Source: Cognataquiflexum nitidum | Lineage (GTDB): Bacteria > Bacteroidota > Bacteroidia > Cytophagales > Cyclobacteriaceae | Assembly: GCF_022538055.1 (NCBI RefSeq) | Contig: NZ_JAKZAM010000006.1 | Coordinates: forward strand, 149,993 to 213,992 | Direction: 5' to 3' | DNA: 64,000 nt | Part shown: positions 16,934 through 26,187 of the stretch, in pieces | Layout of the letters: the number at the start of each line of letters is the position of its first letter | How positions within the stretch are numbered: the first letter of the stretch is position 1 | The notes under the pieces: generated by a model | What the model saw: the letters and a program-made list of their open reading frames with translations, nothing else | What the model was told of the DNA's origin: nothing | The model's database searches: none | Made by a program: the position numbers and the translations under genes

Positions 16934-18055
16934 TTAACTCTGTCGGTCCATCCATCTTTGAAAAAGGACATCATACACCGCATGAAATTCCTTTCCATCA
17001 CTTCTGTATTCTTTGTAAACCAATTCCTTTCCCTTCAAAGCTTCCAAAGACCTCAGCACTGTTGCCGGGCTTCCCAATAGGTTGCCTGATACAAATGCTT
17101 TGGAGGACGGTTCCATCACTTCTTTTTCTTTGGCGATGGCTTTAAGCAGCTTCCATTGCTGAAGGGTCAAAAGACTCCTGTAATGGAAAAAGAAAGGCTC
17201 CTGTTCTTGGAGAATTCTTGAAGCTTCCTGATGCCAAGTCGACTCGTCTATCTTTTTTTCTCCTGTAAGAAATACCCTGTTGCAGAGTAGCTGAACATAA
17301 TACGTGTGGCACATGGTCCAATCTAACATTTGCCCGATAACCACAGCAGAAATATGTCTTCCCTCCTCCATAAACTTGGCCTCAATAAAATCGGAATATG
17401 TTTTTTGATCGATTTTCTCAATTTTCAAAGGGCTTGCACTTTTAAAAAAGGGCCTCCCAGGGTCACTAAACATGCTGCTGAGTATATGCTGCTGACTTCC
17501 CGCAAAAATAAACCTGACGTTGGGGAGTGACTGAATCAATCCTCTAAGCCATGCGTCTGTATTTTGTTCAGGGTAATTTCCGATTTGTTGAAATTCATCA
17601 ACAGCGACTAGTATCGGAGCGTCTTGCTGCGCCAAAAACTCAAAAATATCCCTCACCTGTCTGGGAGAATCCTTTACATCGAGCCCAACTTGCGGAATTC
17701 CTGAAAGGGCATCAAAACTGAGCGTTGGCCTGAGCGATTTGATAAAATCCCAAACTTTTCTGCCTATGGGGCTCTTCTCGGGAATGGATTGCAAAAGTCC
17801 TGAGGCAAGGGAATTCAAAAAGTCCTTCTCGTTTTCAGTGTGTAAAACATCCAAATATATCCCATTCCATCCCTTGGGCAATTTACCCATCACATGGCGA
17901 ATCAGGGCCGTTTTACCCAATCTCCTGATTCCGAGTAGAAGGCAGGATTCACCTCCTGACAACATCGATAGGATCTTTTCAGTCTCTTCTTCTCTATCGC
18001 AAAAATACTTTGGGCCATAATAGCCGGTGGTTGGAAATGGACTGATTGGATCCAT
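16934..18055 (-). CDS. STAND-like P-loop ATPase
   Basis: A 373-residue ATP-binding protein of the AAA_14/archaeal-ATPase type. The N-terminal GYYGPKYFCDRE block, a Walker A GIRRLGKTALIR (residues 42-53), Walker B PILVAVDEFQQIG (about 150) and a sensor-1-like FIFAGSQQH (about 185) are visible; a C-terminal winged-helix-like domain follows. Members often occur in many copies per genome and are linked to stress, toxin or mobile-element functions, but their role is mostly unknown. Start ATG 18055 is fixed by the second copy of the same 5' end at 2281-2337. Three palindromes lie 20-60 bases upstream and may serve for self-regulation. Confidence 0.8.
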   Translation of the reverse strand: MDPISPFPTTGYYGPKYFCDREEETEKILSMLSGGESCLLLGIRRLGKTALIRHVMGKLPKGWNGIYLDVLHTENEKDFLNSLASGLLQSIPEKSPIGRKVWDFIKSLRPTLSFDALSGIPQVGLDVKDSPRQVRDIFEFLAQQDAPILVAVDEFQQIGNYPEQNTDAWLRGLIQSLPNVRFIFAGSQQHILSSMFSDPGRPFFKSASPLKIEKIDQKTYSDFIEAKFMEEGRHISAVVIGQMLDWTMCHTYYVQLLCNRVFLTGEKKIDESTWHQEASRILQEQEPFFFHYRSLLTLQQWKLLKAIAKEKEVMEPSSKAFVSGNLLGSPATVLRSLEALKGKELVYKEYRSDGKEFHAVYDVLFQRWMDRQS

Positions 18056-18074
18056 GGTGGGAAACTTTATTGAT

Positions 18075-18115
18075 TTACAAATTGTAAATTACAATTTGTA
18101 AATTACAATTTGTAA
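18075..18115 (-). promoter_or_regulatory. Triple 13-bp palindrome upstream of ATPase gene
   Basis: Three near-identical 13-bp palindromes, TTACAAATTGTAA (18075-18087), TTACAATTTGTAA (18089-18101) and TTACAATTTGTAA (18103-18115), repeat at exactly 14-base intervals and end 20 bases from the ATG. Reading the minus strand, the array is TTTACAAATTGTAA repeated. A decayed version accompanies the ATPase remnant at 2355-2381. It could bind a dimeric regulator cooperatively, or form alternative hairpins in the leader RNA. Confidence 0.6.
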
Positions 18116-18186
18116 ATAAGGTATAGATTTTTTGATACATCTTGAAAAATCATTATGTCTTTGTAACCCAAAGTCCCCAATCTAAA

Positions 18187-21100
18187 TCAACCTTCAAGAT
18201 TCTGCTTCCCCAATACAAGCTCCGGCAAAACGATCAATGCTTCCTTGTCCAACTCAGGGTCTTTCCAAAATACAATCCAATTGACGTAGACTTTCTGAAG
18301 GGTGTAACCTCTTGCTTCAAAAGATTCAAGGGTTTTTTTGAAAGCATTGGAAAAGCGGAGGACAGATTCTCCCTTGGAATTGAAGCATTGATGTCCATTG
18401 ATTTCGAGCTTTTCCCCGGGACGAAGGGCCTGTATTTGCCGCTGTTTACCAAAAAAATAATTGAGCCAAACATCATTATGGCTAAGATGTAGGACCAATA
18501 TATCCGGGTCAGCATAAGTATTCTCGTCTTGTTTATAATCTCCTTGAGCGATAGGAAAATTAGCCAGATAATTCCCTTGGTAATGGACGGACAAAAGGCT
18601 TTTGGCCCTGGTCATGCCCACGTACAGCAAGCGTTTTTCGGAGGCATCCCTCGGCTGTCCCTGTTGGTGGAGCAGAAAGACCTGGTCAAACTCCTTGCCC
18701 TTTGCTTTGTGGATAGTGGAAACGAGGATGTTTGTAGAAAAGGCGCTGTAAAAATCCTCCATTTTGGATTCGCCCACAAAAGATTGAAAATCACTGAAAA
18801 ACCGTGTTTTAGGGTAGATACTTTCAAATTCAGAAAGCAAATGCAAGACCAGATCCAGTTTGCTGCTTTTGCCAAATCTTTCCTGCAACTGCATTTTGGC
18901 ATTTTCCCAGACTTGGGGCAGGATTGAAAAGACTCCTTCCGGCAACCTGAGTTGTTGGATGAAATACCGGATCTCAAACAACTGCAATAAATTGAAGCCA
19001 TCGTTACTTTGGATCAACCTGACGGGCAGGCGGTGATGCCGCAGCAAGCCGGCTACTTTGAGTGCTTCTTCATTTGTTTTGGTCAATACAGCCACGGTCC
19101 CTGAAAGGTCGGTTTTCGTGATCCTTTCTACCAAAGGTTGGATAAATTGATGTCCACTATGACCGGTAAGGAATAATTTACCTAGGCTAGCATCCTTGGC
19201 CATAATGGGTGTTTGCTTCATCCGGTTAGGAATGGTCTCCAGCCATTGATTGGCAAAATTCACAAGATTGGATTTGCTGCGGTAATTTTCCACCAATTCA
19301 TATTTTACAGCATTTTTTTCAAGGATGAATTTTTCAAGGTATTCAGCGCTGGACCCACGGAAGCCGTAGATATTCTGGTCATCATCTCCTACGGCTATTA
19401 CCCGCATTTCCTCATTTTGGGTCATCAGGGCTTCCACCAAAGCATATTCTTCCTTACTCATGTCCTGGGCCTCGTCGATGACAAGCACCAGCTTTGTGAT
19501 TTCTTTTACCTCGGCTTTGTTTTCTCTGATAAGTGAAGTTGCCTGTGCAATGATGTCTCCGGATTTTTCTAAAGTGCCCATTTTTCCCAGCAGGTCAAAA
19601 CTATAAGAATGAAAGGTCTTGATATCCAGGTAAAGTGCCGCATTGCCAATCAGGTCCATCAGCCGTTTTTTGAATTCCGTAGCGGCTACCCGCGAAAAGG
19701 TCAACATGAGCAACTGCTCTTGCTTGACATCCTCCATCAGCAGCAGGGCGGCCAATTTGTGGACCAAAATCCGGGTTTTGCCGCTTCCGGGGCCGGCGGC
19801 GACCACGATGTATTTTGATTCTCTGTCATTGATGATTTTCAACTGTGAAGGAGAAAGCTCACCAAAAAGCTTTTGGAATTTGGCTGGAGTGATGTTTTGA
19901 CTGATCTCCTTTTGCCTGACTCCCTTGAAGTATTTGTTGAGAAAAACAGTATAATTCATCTGAAAATAATCCTCCACAAACTGTAGGGCTTCATGGTAAT
20001 CGGAGATCATTTTTTTGGCATATTCACCCACGATGTGAATCTGCTGGATTTTGTTTTGATAAAACCTGTCCAATTTTTGATAATCCTCCTGCTTGTAGCG
20101 GGTCTTGTTGTCTTCGATTGTCCTTTCTATGTGGAGCCTATTGTACAATACCAAAAATCCGCCTTCGATTTTCAGGGCTTCTATTCGGGAAAGGTAAAAA
20201 AGCGCATCCTCTACTTCGGCTGTGGTACAGGTGCGGACAAAGAGTCCTGAAGTAGTTTCAAAACGATCTTTGAGTTCCTGAACAGAAAAATCAACCGGAG
20301 CTTCCCCCGAGAAAAGAGGCAGGTCAATCTCCGCAGATTCAGCATTGCTGAAAAGCTCTTGGATAATAAACTTAGATAATTCATGTCTTTTGCGGAATTG
20401 ACTCTTCAGATCCTCTAATGGAAGGTTTAGCTTCAATTCCACATGGTTTTTGGATGTTTTGGAAATTCTTTTGCTGACCCAGTTCTTGATGCTCCAATAG
20501 TTGATAACTGCCCGTATCCTTATCGGATTGACACTTGTCAAACCTTCCGCCTCTGCGGCTTCATTCAAGGCTTTTAGGTTGTAGGTGGCTGTACTTTGGG
20601 AAATCTGGGGAAGGAGAAAATTTTCCAATAAACCGAAAGCATCCACGATATCAAGCGAGCGGTTGACATTTTCAGATTTCCGGACAAAAGCCTTCAGGTC
20701 CTTGGCATCTGCCAATATTTTTTCTTGCCTGAGCAATTGGATGATTTCGATGACGTCTTCTTTGACTATGCCGAGATGATCGGCGATGTAGTCGACCCTT
20801 GCCTCTGCTCCATCTTCTTGATTTTTTTGTCTGCTTTTGGAGGAAAACAGTTTTTTGATGATCCTGACGGCTTTTTCTTTTTGCTTAACATTAAAGTTTG
20901 GTGAAGATTCTATTTTTGAAATTGCCTCCTGTGCGGTTTTCGTTTGGATGCTACTCGCAAAAATCTTGGGCATGTTCTGTCCCCTTTTGAGGTAACCGGC
21001 ATCCTCCAGTGCTGCTATGGCGGTGGTCACCCTTGTTTCGATATCACGGATAGAATCATCCCATCCTGCCTTTCGTGCGATTTCCAAAGCGGAATTGGAT

Positions 21101-23010
21101 ACCTGCTTGCGGTACCGTGTGAGTTCTTTGACGGCTTTCCAAATCTGTTGGATTTCTTTGAGGGTAAGTTTAGTCTGATTGAGAAGGATGAAATGTTTGC
21201 TCAAATCCTCCTCAGCGAAAAGCACAAAACAGTCGGCTTCAATATTCTCATCGCGACCGGCCCGACCGGCTTCCTGCACATAATTTTCCAGGGAGTCAGA
21301 GATTTCATAGTGAACCACCAGACCAACATCTTTTTTGTCCACTCCCATGCCGAATGCTGAGGTGGCGACCATGATATCCACTTCTCCTGCAATAAAAGCA
21401 TTTTGATTAGCGGTTTTATCGGCTTTTTCCATTTTGCCATGGAAAGCCCTCGCATGATACCCATCTATCTTGAGTTTTTCTGCCAAGAGATCGGCTTTTC
21501 TTGTCCGCGATACATACATGATACTTGGACATTGTTTTGCCTCTAATAAATCCCGCAGCGCAACATACTTTTCATCTTCCCTGTTTTTTTCGACCACTTC
21601 AAAATTCAAGTTGGTACGGGCCACAGTCGAGCGGAATATTTCAAGATGGAGGGAAAGCTTATCTTTAAAATAGGTTCTGATGTCCTCAATGACTTTTTGT
21701 TTTGCAGTCGCCGTAAAACAGGAAACAGGAATGGGTTCCTGCAACCTTTTCTTATGCTCTAGGGCTTTGATAAAATCTGCTATATAGAGGTAATCTATCC
21801 TAAAATCTTGTCCCCAAGAGGAAAAACAGTGGGCTTCATCAATGACAAAACGGTTGATTTTCCTACCCAACAATAGCCGTTCTATTGATTTGGAACGCAG
21901 GGATTCAGGTGAAATATACAGTAGGGAAGCGGATCCGTCCTCTACACGCTCAAAGGATTTGGCTCTCTCTATGGGATCCAAAAGTCCGTTGATGGTGACA
22001 GCGGCGGTGATGCCTTGGTTTTCGAGGTTATCCACCTGATCTTTCATCAAAGACTGCAATGGGGAAATGACCACGGTGAGGGCCATTTCATTTCTTCCTG
22101 CCATCAGCGCCGGCAATTGGAAAGTAATAGATTTACCTCCTCCCGTAGGAAAGATCGCAAGCAAAGACTTGCCATCCACAGCGGCCTGTACAGCCTGTTC
22201 CTGCAAAGCTTCACCTCCGTAGGAACGGAACCTGCCAAATCCAAAAATTTCCTCCAAGCCTTTGTGGATGTTGTGTTTTTCAATACAAAAAGTACATCCC
22301 GGCAAACAGGGTCTTCCCCGAAGCAAGGTTAAGATACGGTCAGTCTTGGGAAATTGCTGCAGTACCCATGCGGGCGGAACACTGCTTTGGTCCCCGGCAT
22401 GAATCAGAGAAAGCGCAAAGGCCAAGGGAATTCTATGATTCTCGAGCATTTTTTCCAAGTTTGCATTGGTACAAATTTGGCCTTCAAATTTTTCACGGAT
22501 TTTTTGGGCAAGGTTTACAGAAAGTTTTTCGAAACCGATAAAATCGAAGAAACCTTTAAATTCGACTGTTTTATGAAGCAGAGAAAATAAAATTAGCTGG
22601 AATTCAAAATCCAAAGCAAGAAATGCACTGACTTCGTCAAAAAACAAGTCTTTGGCCTTGACCGCATCAAAGAGGGGATTATTGAGGCTGTCGGTCTGGA
22701 GTTTGTCGTCTTTGACTAGATGATGATAGGGGTGTTTTGGAAAAAGTAAAGGTGAAAGAAATAGGGTATCGATGAATTTCAGATCGTTTAAACCGGATTC
22801 TTGAAAGGCATTTAATAAGAAGTTAAGGTCATGATTCAAAAGGTTGTGACCGCAAAGAAACTTGGTGTTGCCTATGAAGGATATAAATTCTGCAATTCGG
22901 TTTGAATGAAAAGTACTGCCATTGTTATTAATTCCACCAAGATCAAGGATTTTATGGCTTTTGGGATCAATTTCAGTATCTAAGAAGAGGATATTATGCA
23001 CAGATGGCAA
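18187..23010 (-). CDS. Exonuclease-RecQ-UvrD fusion helicase
   Basis: A 1607-residue protein with three enzyme modules. Residues about 1-165 resemble a DnaQ/DEDD 3'-5' exonuclease: D11 and E13 (FLDTEID), D61 (GHNLLNHDL) and D115 (NPLFDA); the usual histidine five residues before the last aspartate is N110. A cysteine cluster C235, C239, C242, H246 may bind zinc. The RecQ core follows: Walker A FPTGGGKS (287-294), DEAH (about 393), and the GRAGRDE motif VI region near 590. A complete UvrD-type superfamily 1 helicase occupies about 1070-1480: GPGSGKT, DEAQD, GDDDQNIYGFRG, HKAKGKEFD and YVGMTRAK. It probably resects or remodels DNA ends or foreign DNA. Function is inferred; the architecture is clear. 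Confidence 0.93.
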   Translation of the reverse strand: MPSVHNILFLDTEIDPKSHKILDLGGINNNGSTFHSNRIAEFISFIGNTKFLCGHNLLNHDLNFLLNAFQESGLNDLKFIDTLFLSPLLFPKHPYHHLVKDDKLQTDSLNNPLFDAVKAKDLFFDEVSAFLALDFEFQLILFSLLHKTVEFKGFFDFIGFEKLSVNLAQKIREKFEGQICTNANLEKMLENHRIPLAFALSLIHAGDQSSVPPAWVLQQFPKTDRILTLLRGRPCLPGCTFCIEKHNIHKGLEEIFGFGRFRSYGGEALQEQAVQAAVDGKSLLAIFPTGGGKSITFQLPALMAGRNEMALTVVISPLQSLMKDQVDNLENQGITAAVTINGLLDPIERAKSFERVEDGSASLLYISPESLRSKSIERLLLGRKINRFVIDEAHCFSSWGQDFRIDYLYIADFIKALEHKKRLQEPIPVSCFTATAKQKVIEDIRTYFKDKLSLHLEIFRSTVARTNLNFEVVEKNREDEKYVALRDLLEAKQCPSIMYVSRTRKADLLAEKLKIDGYHARAFHGKMEKADKTANQNAFIAGEVDIMVATSAFGMGVDKKDVGLVVHYEISDSLENYVQEAGRAGRDENIEADCFVLFAEEDLSKHFILLNQTKLTLKEIQQIWKAVKELTRYRKQVSNSALEIARKAGWDDSIRDIETRVTTAIAALEDAGYLKRGQNMPKIFASSIQTKTAQEAISKIESSPNFNVKQKEKAVRIIKKLFSSKSRQKNQEDGAEARVDYIADHLGIVKEDVIEIIQLLRQEKILADAKDLKAFVRKSENVNRSLDIVDAFGLLENFLLPQISQSTATYNLKALNEAAEAEGLTSVNPIRIRAVINYWSIKNWVSKRISKTSKNHVELKLNLPLEDLKSQFRKRHELSKFIIQELFSNAESAEIDLPLFSGEAPVDFSVQELKDRFETTSGLFVRTCTTAEVEDALFYLSRIEALKIEGGFLVLYNRLHIERTIEDNKTRYKQEDYQKLDRFYQNKIQQIHIVGEYAKKMISDYHEALQFVEDYFQMNYTVFLNKYFKGVRQKEISQNITPAKFQKLFGELSPSQLKIINDRESKYIVVAAGPGSGKTRILVHKLAALLLMEDVKQEQLLMLTFSRVAATEFKKRLMDLIGNAALYLDIKTFHSYSFDLLGKMGTLEKSGDIIAQATSLIRENKAEVKEITKLVLVIDEAQDMSKEEYALVEALMTQNEEMRVIAVGDDDQNIYGFRGSSAEYLEKFILEKNAVKYELVENYRSKSNLVNFANQWLETIPNRMKQTPIMAKDASLGKLFLTGHSGHQFIQPLVERITKTDLSGTVAVLTKTNEEALKVAGLLRHHRLPVRLIQSNDGFNLLQLFEIRYFIQQLRLPEGVFSILPQVWENAKMQLQERFGKSSKLDLVLHLLSEFESIYPKTRFFSDFQSFVGESKMEDFYSAFSTNILVSTIHKAKGKEFDQVFLLHQQGQPRDASEKRLLYVGMTRAKSLLSVHYQGNYLANFPIAQGDYKQDENTYADPDILVLHLSHNDVWLNYFFGKQRQIQALRPGEKLEINGHQCFNSKGESVLRFSNAFKKTLESFEARGYTLQKVYVNWIVFWKDPELDKEALIVLPELVLGKQNLEG

Positions 23011-23253
23011 CGCTTGAATTAAATACAGTTTCAGTTAGAAAGATAGTAAATTAAATTCTCCCTGTTTTCCATTAATTGAGCTAAACCTATTGTACCAAGT
23101 ACAAAAGGTAAATGTTGAAGTTCACAGTATAAACAATTAAAGAAACTCTAGAAAATAAGTATTAATCAATTCCGGCTCAAAAGCTCCTATTTGCCCTAAA
23201 ATTAACTCTATGGAAAATAGCTAAACGGCTTCTTTTGAAAGCTTTGCATGGAA
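23011..23253. other. Short intergenic gap
   Basis: The gap separates the RecQ-UvrD fusion gene from the DUF1016 gene downstream of which it reads; nothing beyond AT-rich promoter-like sequence is recognised. Confidence 0.4.
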
Positions 23254-24264
23254 TTATTCCATTACTTTTTGATCCATCCGGTCAATCTCTTTCTGAACTT
23301 CGGCGATGAGCTGCTGCTCTGTAGGAAGGTACAATTGGTATTTGCTGGCGACGATGGATTTGTTGGTTTCGGGTAGGGTGATTTTGACCACTGCATCATT
23401 TTTATCGGCGCAAAGCAAGATGCCGATTGTGGGATTTTCAAAGTCCTGTTTTTCGAAACGGTCATAGAAGTTAACATACATCTGCAACTGACCGATATCC
23501 TGATGGGTAAGTTTGGCGGTTTTTATTTCAAACAGTACGAAACATTGCAAGAGCCTATTGTAAAATACCAAGTCGATAGAAAATTCATCTCCTTCAATGT
23601 GAATGCGTTTCTGCCTTGCCACAAACGAAAAGCCATTGCCTATTTCCAACAGAAAATCCTGCAAATGGGTAATGATAGCGCCTTCTAAATCTTTTTCGTA
23701 ATAGGCAGCTTCCCGTCTTAAACCCAAAAATTCCAACACCATCGGGTCTTTGATGATCTCTCTAGCATCGCTTGGTAGTTTTTCCTCTCTTGCCACGGCC
23801 AAGACAGCTTGTACATCATTGCTGAGTAGCAATCTTTCAAACAATTGGCTGTTGATCTGCCTTTCCAGTTGTCTTGCAGTCCAATTGTTTTTTGTTGCCT
23901 CCGCAATGTAGAATTCCCTTTTGTCGTGATTTTCAAAACTTATTAATGTCTTGTAATGTGTCCAGCTCAATTGTGTCCGCAGTGCGGACACAATTGGAAA
24001 TGTGCGATAAAACTGACGGTACCAATTTAACTGACGATATGAAAAGCCAGTACCAAATTGGGGCTGTAATGTTTCAGACAATGATTTAATCAGAAAATTG
24101 CCATAGCCAGCTCTATCTTTTCCTTCTTGCTCCTCTTCAAAAATAACCTTCCCGATTTGCCAATACATCAGTACACGTTCGCTGTCCACTGAGCGAATGG
24201 CCCGTTCCCTTGCTGAGGCAATGATACTTTGAATTTGATGTATCAGTTCTTTTTTCAGTTCCAT
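23254..24264 (-). CDS. DUF1016 (YhcG) PDDEXK nuclease
   Basis: A 336-residue protein with the two-domain YhcG arrangement. The N-terminal DUF1016 domain (about 10-160) shows YWQIGKVIFEEEQ, GFSYRQLNWYRQFY and QLSWTHYKTLISF. The C-terminal PDDEXK nuclease domain (about 165-320) has the catalytic set D231 (FSIDLVFYN) and E246-x-K248 (FEIKT). Relatives are found in defence islands and next to restriction genes and are thought to bind and cut DNA, but a single firm role is not established. Codons 90-99 contain a 29-bp perfect palindrome, and a decayed fragment of the same region lies at 12899-12962. It is divergent from the SMP-30 lipoprotein gene. Confidence 0.9.
   Translation of the reverse strand: MELKKELIHQIQSIIASARERAIRSVDSERVLMYWQIGKVIFEEEQEGKDRAGYGNFLIKSLSETLQPQFGTGFSYRQLNWYRQFYRTFPIVSALRTQLSWTHYKTLISFENHDKREFYIAEATKNNWTARQLERQINSQLFERLLLSNDVQAVLAVAREEKLPSDAREIIKDPMVLEFLGLRREAAYYEKDLEGAIITHLQDFLLEIGNGFSFVARQKRIHIEGDEFSIDLVFYNRLLQCFVLFEIKTAKLTHQDIGQLQMYVNFYDRFEKQDFENPTIGILLCADKNDAVVKITLPETNKSIVASKYQLYLPTEQQLIAEVQKEIDRMDQKVME
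23968..23996. repeat. 29-bp perfect palindrome inside DUF1016 gene
   Basis: Fourteen-base arms CAATTGTGTCCGCA and TGCGGACACAATTG flank a single central base (23982). The palindrome is translated as part of the conserved LRTQLS segment of the protein. Its imperfect relative in the remnant at 12932-12960 keeps 12 of 14 arm positions. Confidence 0.9.
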
Positions 24265-24459
24265 TATTCTATTTGGGTAGTGAAAAGGCTTCAGCAGCTT
24301 TTTCAGATTAGGTATGTAACGACTATTAAGATAATTAAAATAACTTCTTTCCCAAACTATTTTTCTTATTGATCCAAATCAAAATTTGAGGCTTTGATAG
24401 TCAGATTCCAAGGGAAAAATCCGAAATTGAAGTTTGTATATATATCCATCCCTAAGACC

Positions 24460-25464
24460 ATGAAGGATTCCATCGTATTTTCGTTATTTCTCCTGATAGC
24501 CATTTCCTGTACCCAATCCAAAAACACCATGAAAGCAAACAGTTCGATAGAAATCCTGGATGACGCAGCATTGAGTCTGATAGACCCTGAGGCCATGTTG
24601 GAGGTGATCGCCGAGGGTTTTGAGTGGACGGAGGGACCCTTATGGCTTGAAAAAGAGCAGAAGCTATTATTTTCAGATATTCCAAACAACTCGATTTTTC
24701 AGATTGATGCAAAAGGTGAAACAAGCCTTTACCTCAAACCTTCAGGTTATACCGGTGATGCTGCCCGTGGCGGAGAAACAGGTTCCAATGCCTTGATCTT
24801 GGATCCTCAGGGGAATTTGGTGCTTTGCCAACATGGAGACCGAAGGATGGCAAAGATGAATGCGCCTTTGGATCAGCCCAAGGCAGATTTTGTAAGCATT
24901 GTGGATAACTATCAGGGCAAGCGGCTCAACAGCCCGAATGATGCGATTTATGACAACGCAGGAAATTTATACTTCACTGACCCACCTTATGGCTTGGAGT
25001 TCAATGTGGACGATCCGGCTAAGGAACTTGATTTTCAGGGAATCTTATGCCTGAAGACAGATGGAGAACTCCTGCTTGTGGATATGATTTCCCGTCCAAA
25101 TGGCATCACCTTCAGCCCTGACCAAACAAAACTAATTGTGGCCAATTCTGATCCAAAACAGGCGGTTTGGTTTCAATATGACATTGTGTCCCCGGGTGTG
25201 GTGGAAAACAGGCAGTTGTTTTTTGACAGCACAGACTTGGTCGGAAAGGAAGGGCAGCAGGGACTTCCTGATGGGATGAAGATGCATAGTTCGGGGTATT
25301 TGTTTGCGACCGGACTGGGAGGAATTTGGGTATTCAATCCTAGCGGAAAGGTTGTGGCACGTATCTATACCGGGGAGGCCACGTCTAATTGTGCTTTTTC
25401 GACGGATGAAAGGACATTGTATATCACGGCGGATTACTATGTGTTGAAGATGGGGTTGAAGTGA
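24460..25464 (+). CDS. SMP-30/gluconolactonase-type lipoprotein
   Basis: A 334-residue secreted beta-propeller lactonase. The ATG at 24460 is chosen because it opens a lipoprotein signal (SLFLLIAISC, C17); an in-frame ATG 66 bases earlier would put a charged leader in front of it. Family blocks are EGFEWTEGPLW, RLNSPNDAIYD, YFTDPPYGL, RPNGITFSPDQ and GLPDGMKM, which include the metal-binding glutamate, asparagine and aspartate positions of SMP-30 enzymes. Such proteins hydrolyse sugar lactones or related esters. It is a single-gene unit; its 3' end runs directly into the repeat array. Confidence 0.9.
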   Translation: MKDSIVFSLFLLIAISCTQSKNTMKANSSIEILDDAALSLIDPEAMLEVIAEGFEWTEGPLWLEKEQKLLFSDIPNNSIFQIDAKGETSLYLKPSGYTGDAARGGETGSNALILDPQGNLVLCQHGDRRMAKMNAPLDQPKADFVSIVDNYQGKRLNSPNDAIYDNAGNLYFTDPPYGLEFNVDDPAKELDFQGILCLKTDGELLLVDMISRPNGITFSPDQTKLIVANSDPKQAVWFQYDIVSPGVVENRQLFFDSTDLVGKEGQQGLPDGMKMHSSGYLFATGLGGIWVFNPSGKVVARIYTGEATSNCAFSTDERTLYITADYYVLKMGLK

Positions 25465-25650
25465 TTCTTTTCCCACAAAGACACTAAGGCACGGAGGAAT
25501 TTATTTTCACGCAAAGACACAGGGACGTAAAAAAAGAGAGAAGAAAAAATTTCCCGCAAAGGCACAAAAGCACAAAGAAAAAGTAAAAGCCTTTAGAGAG
25601 ACACCTTGCGTTCTTAGCGAAACCATTGTAATCATTGTGGTAAATAATCT
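25465..25650. repeat. Degenerate 'cgcaaagacac' dispersed repeats
   Basis: Degenerate copies of CCCGCAAAGGCACAAAGCAC-type sequence and a segment (from about 25557) closely similar to the insert carried by the 350-bp units downstream. It holds no gene. Similar sequence occurs at 62280-62480. Confidence 0.7.
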
Positions 25651-26187
25651 CCCGCGAAGGCGCGAAGACACAAAGAAAAATACCAATAATAAATGAGATT
25701 CTTCACCTCCGCAAGCTCCGGTTCAGAATGACGTTTATAGAATACCATCTGTGAAAATCTGTGTGAATCTGTGGTAAGGAGTTTTTCCCGCAGATATCGC
25801 AGATTGACGCAGAAAAAAAGAGAATGCGTCCCGCGAAGGCGCGAAGACACAAAGAAAAATACCAATAATAAATGAGATTCTTCACCTCCGCAAGCTCCGG
25901 TTCAGAATGACGTTTATAGAATACCATCTGTGAAAATCTGTGTGAATCTGTGGTAAGGAGTTTTTCCCGCAGATATCGCAGATTGACGCAGAAAAAAAGA
26001 GAATGCGTCCCGCGAAGGCGCGAAGACACAAAGAAAAATACCAATAATAAATGAGATTCTTCACCTCCGCAAGCTCCGGTTCAGAATGACGTATTTAGAA
26101 AACCATCTGTGAAAATCTGTGTGCATCTGTGGTAAGGATGTTTTCCTGCAGATATCGCAGATTGACGCAGAAAAAAAGAGAATGTCT
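25651..26187. repeat. Three tandem 179-bp repeats
   Basis: Units at 25651-25829, 25830-26008 and 26009-26187, each starting CCCGCGAAGGCGCGAAGAC and containing the segments TCCGGTTCAGAATGACG, ACCATCTGTGAAAATCTG and GACGCAGAAAAAAAGAGAATG. The first two units are almost identical and the third has a few substitutions. Minus-strand open frames recur at the same phase in each unit and reflect the repeat, not genes. Confidence 0.95.
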
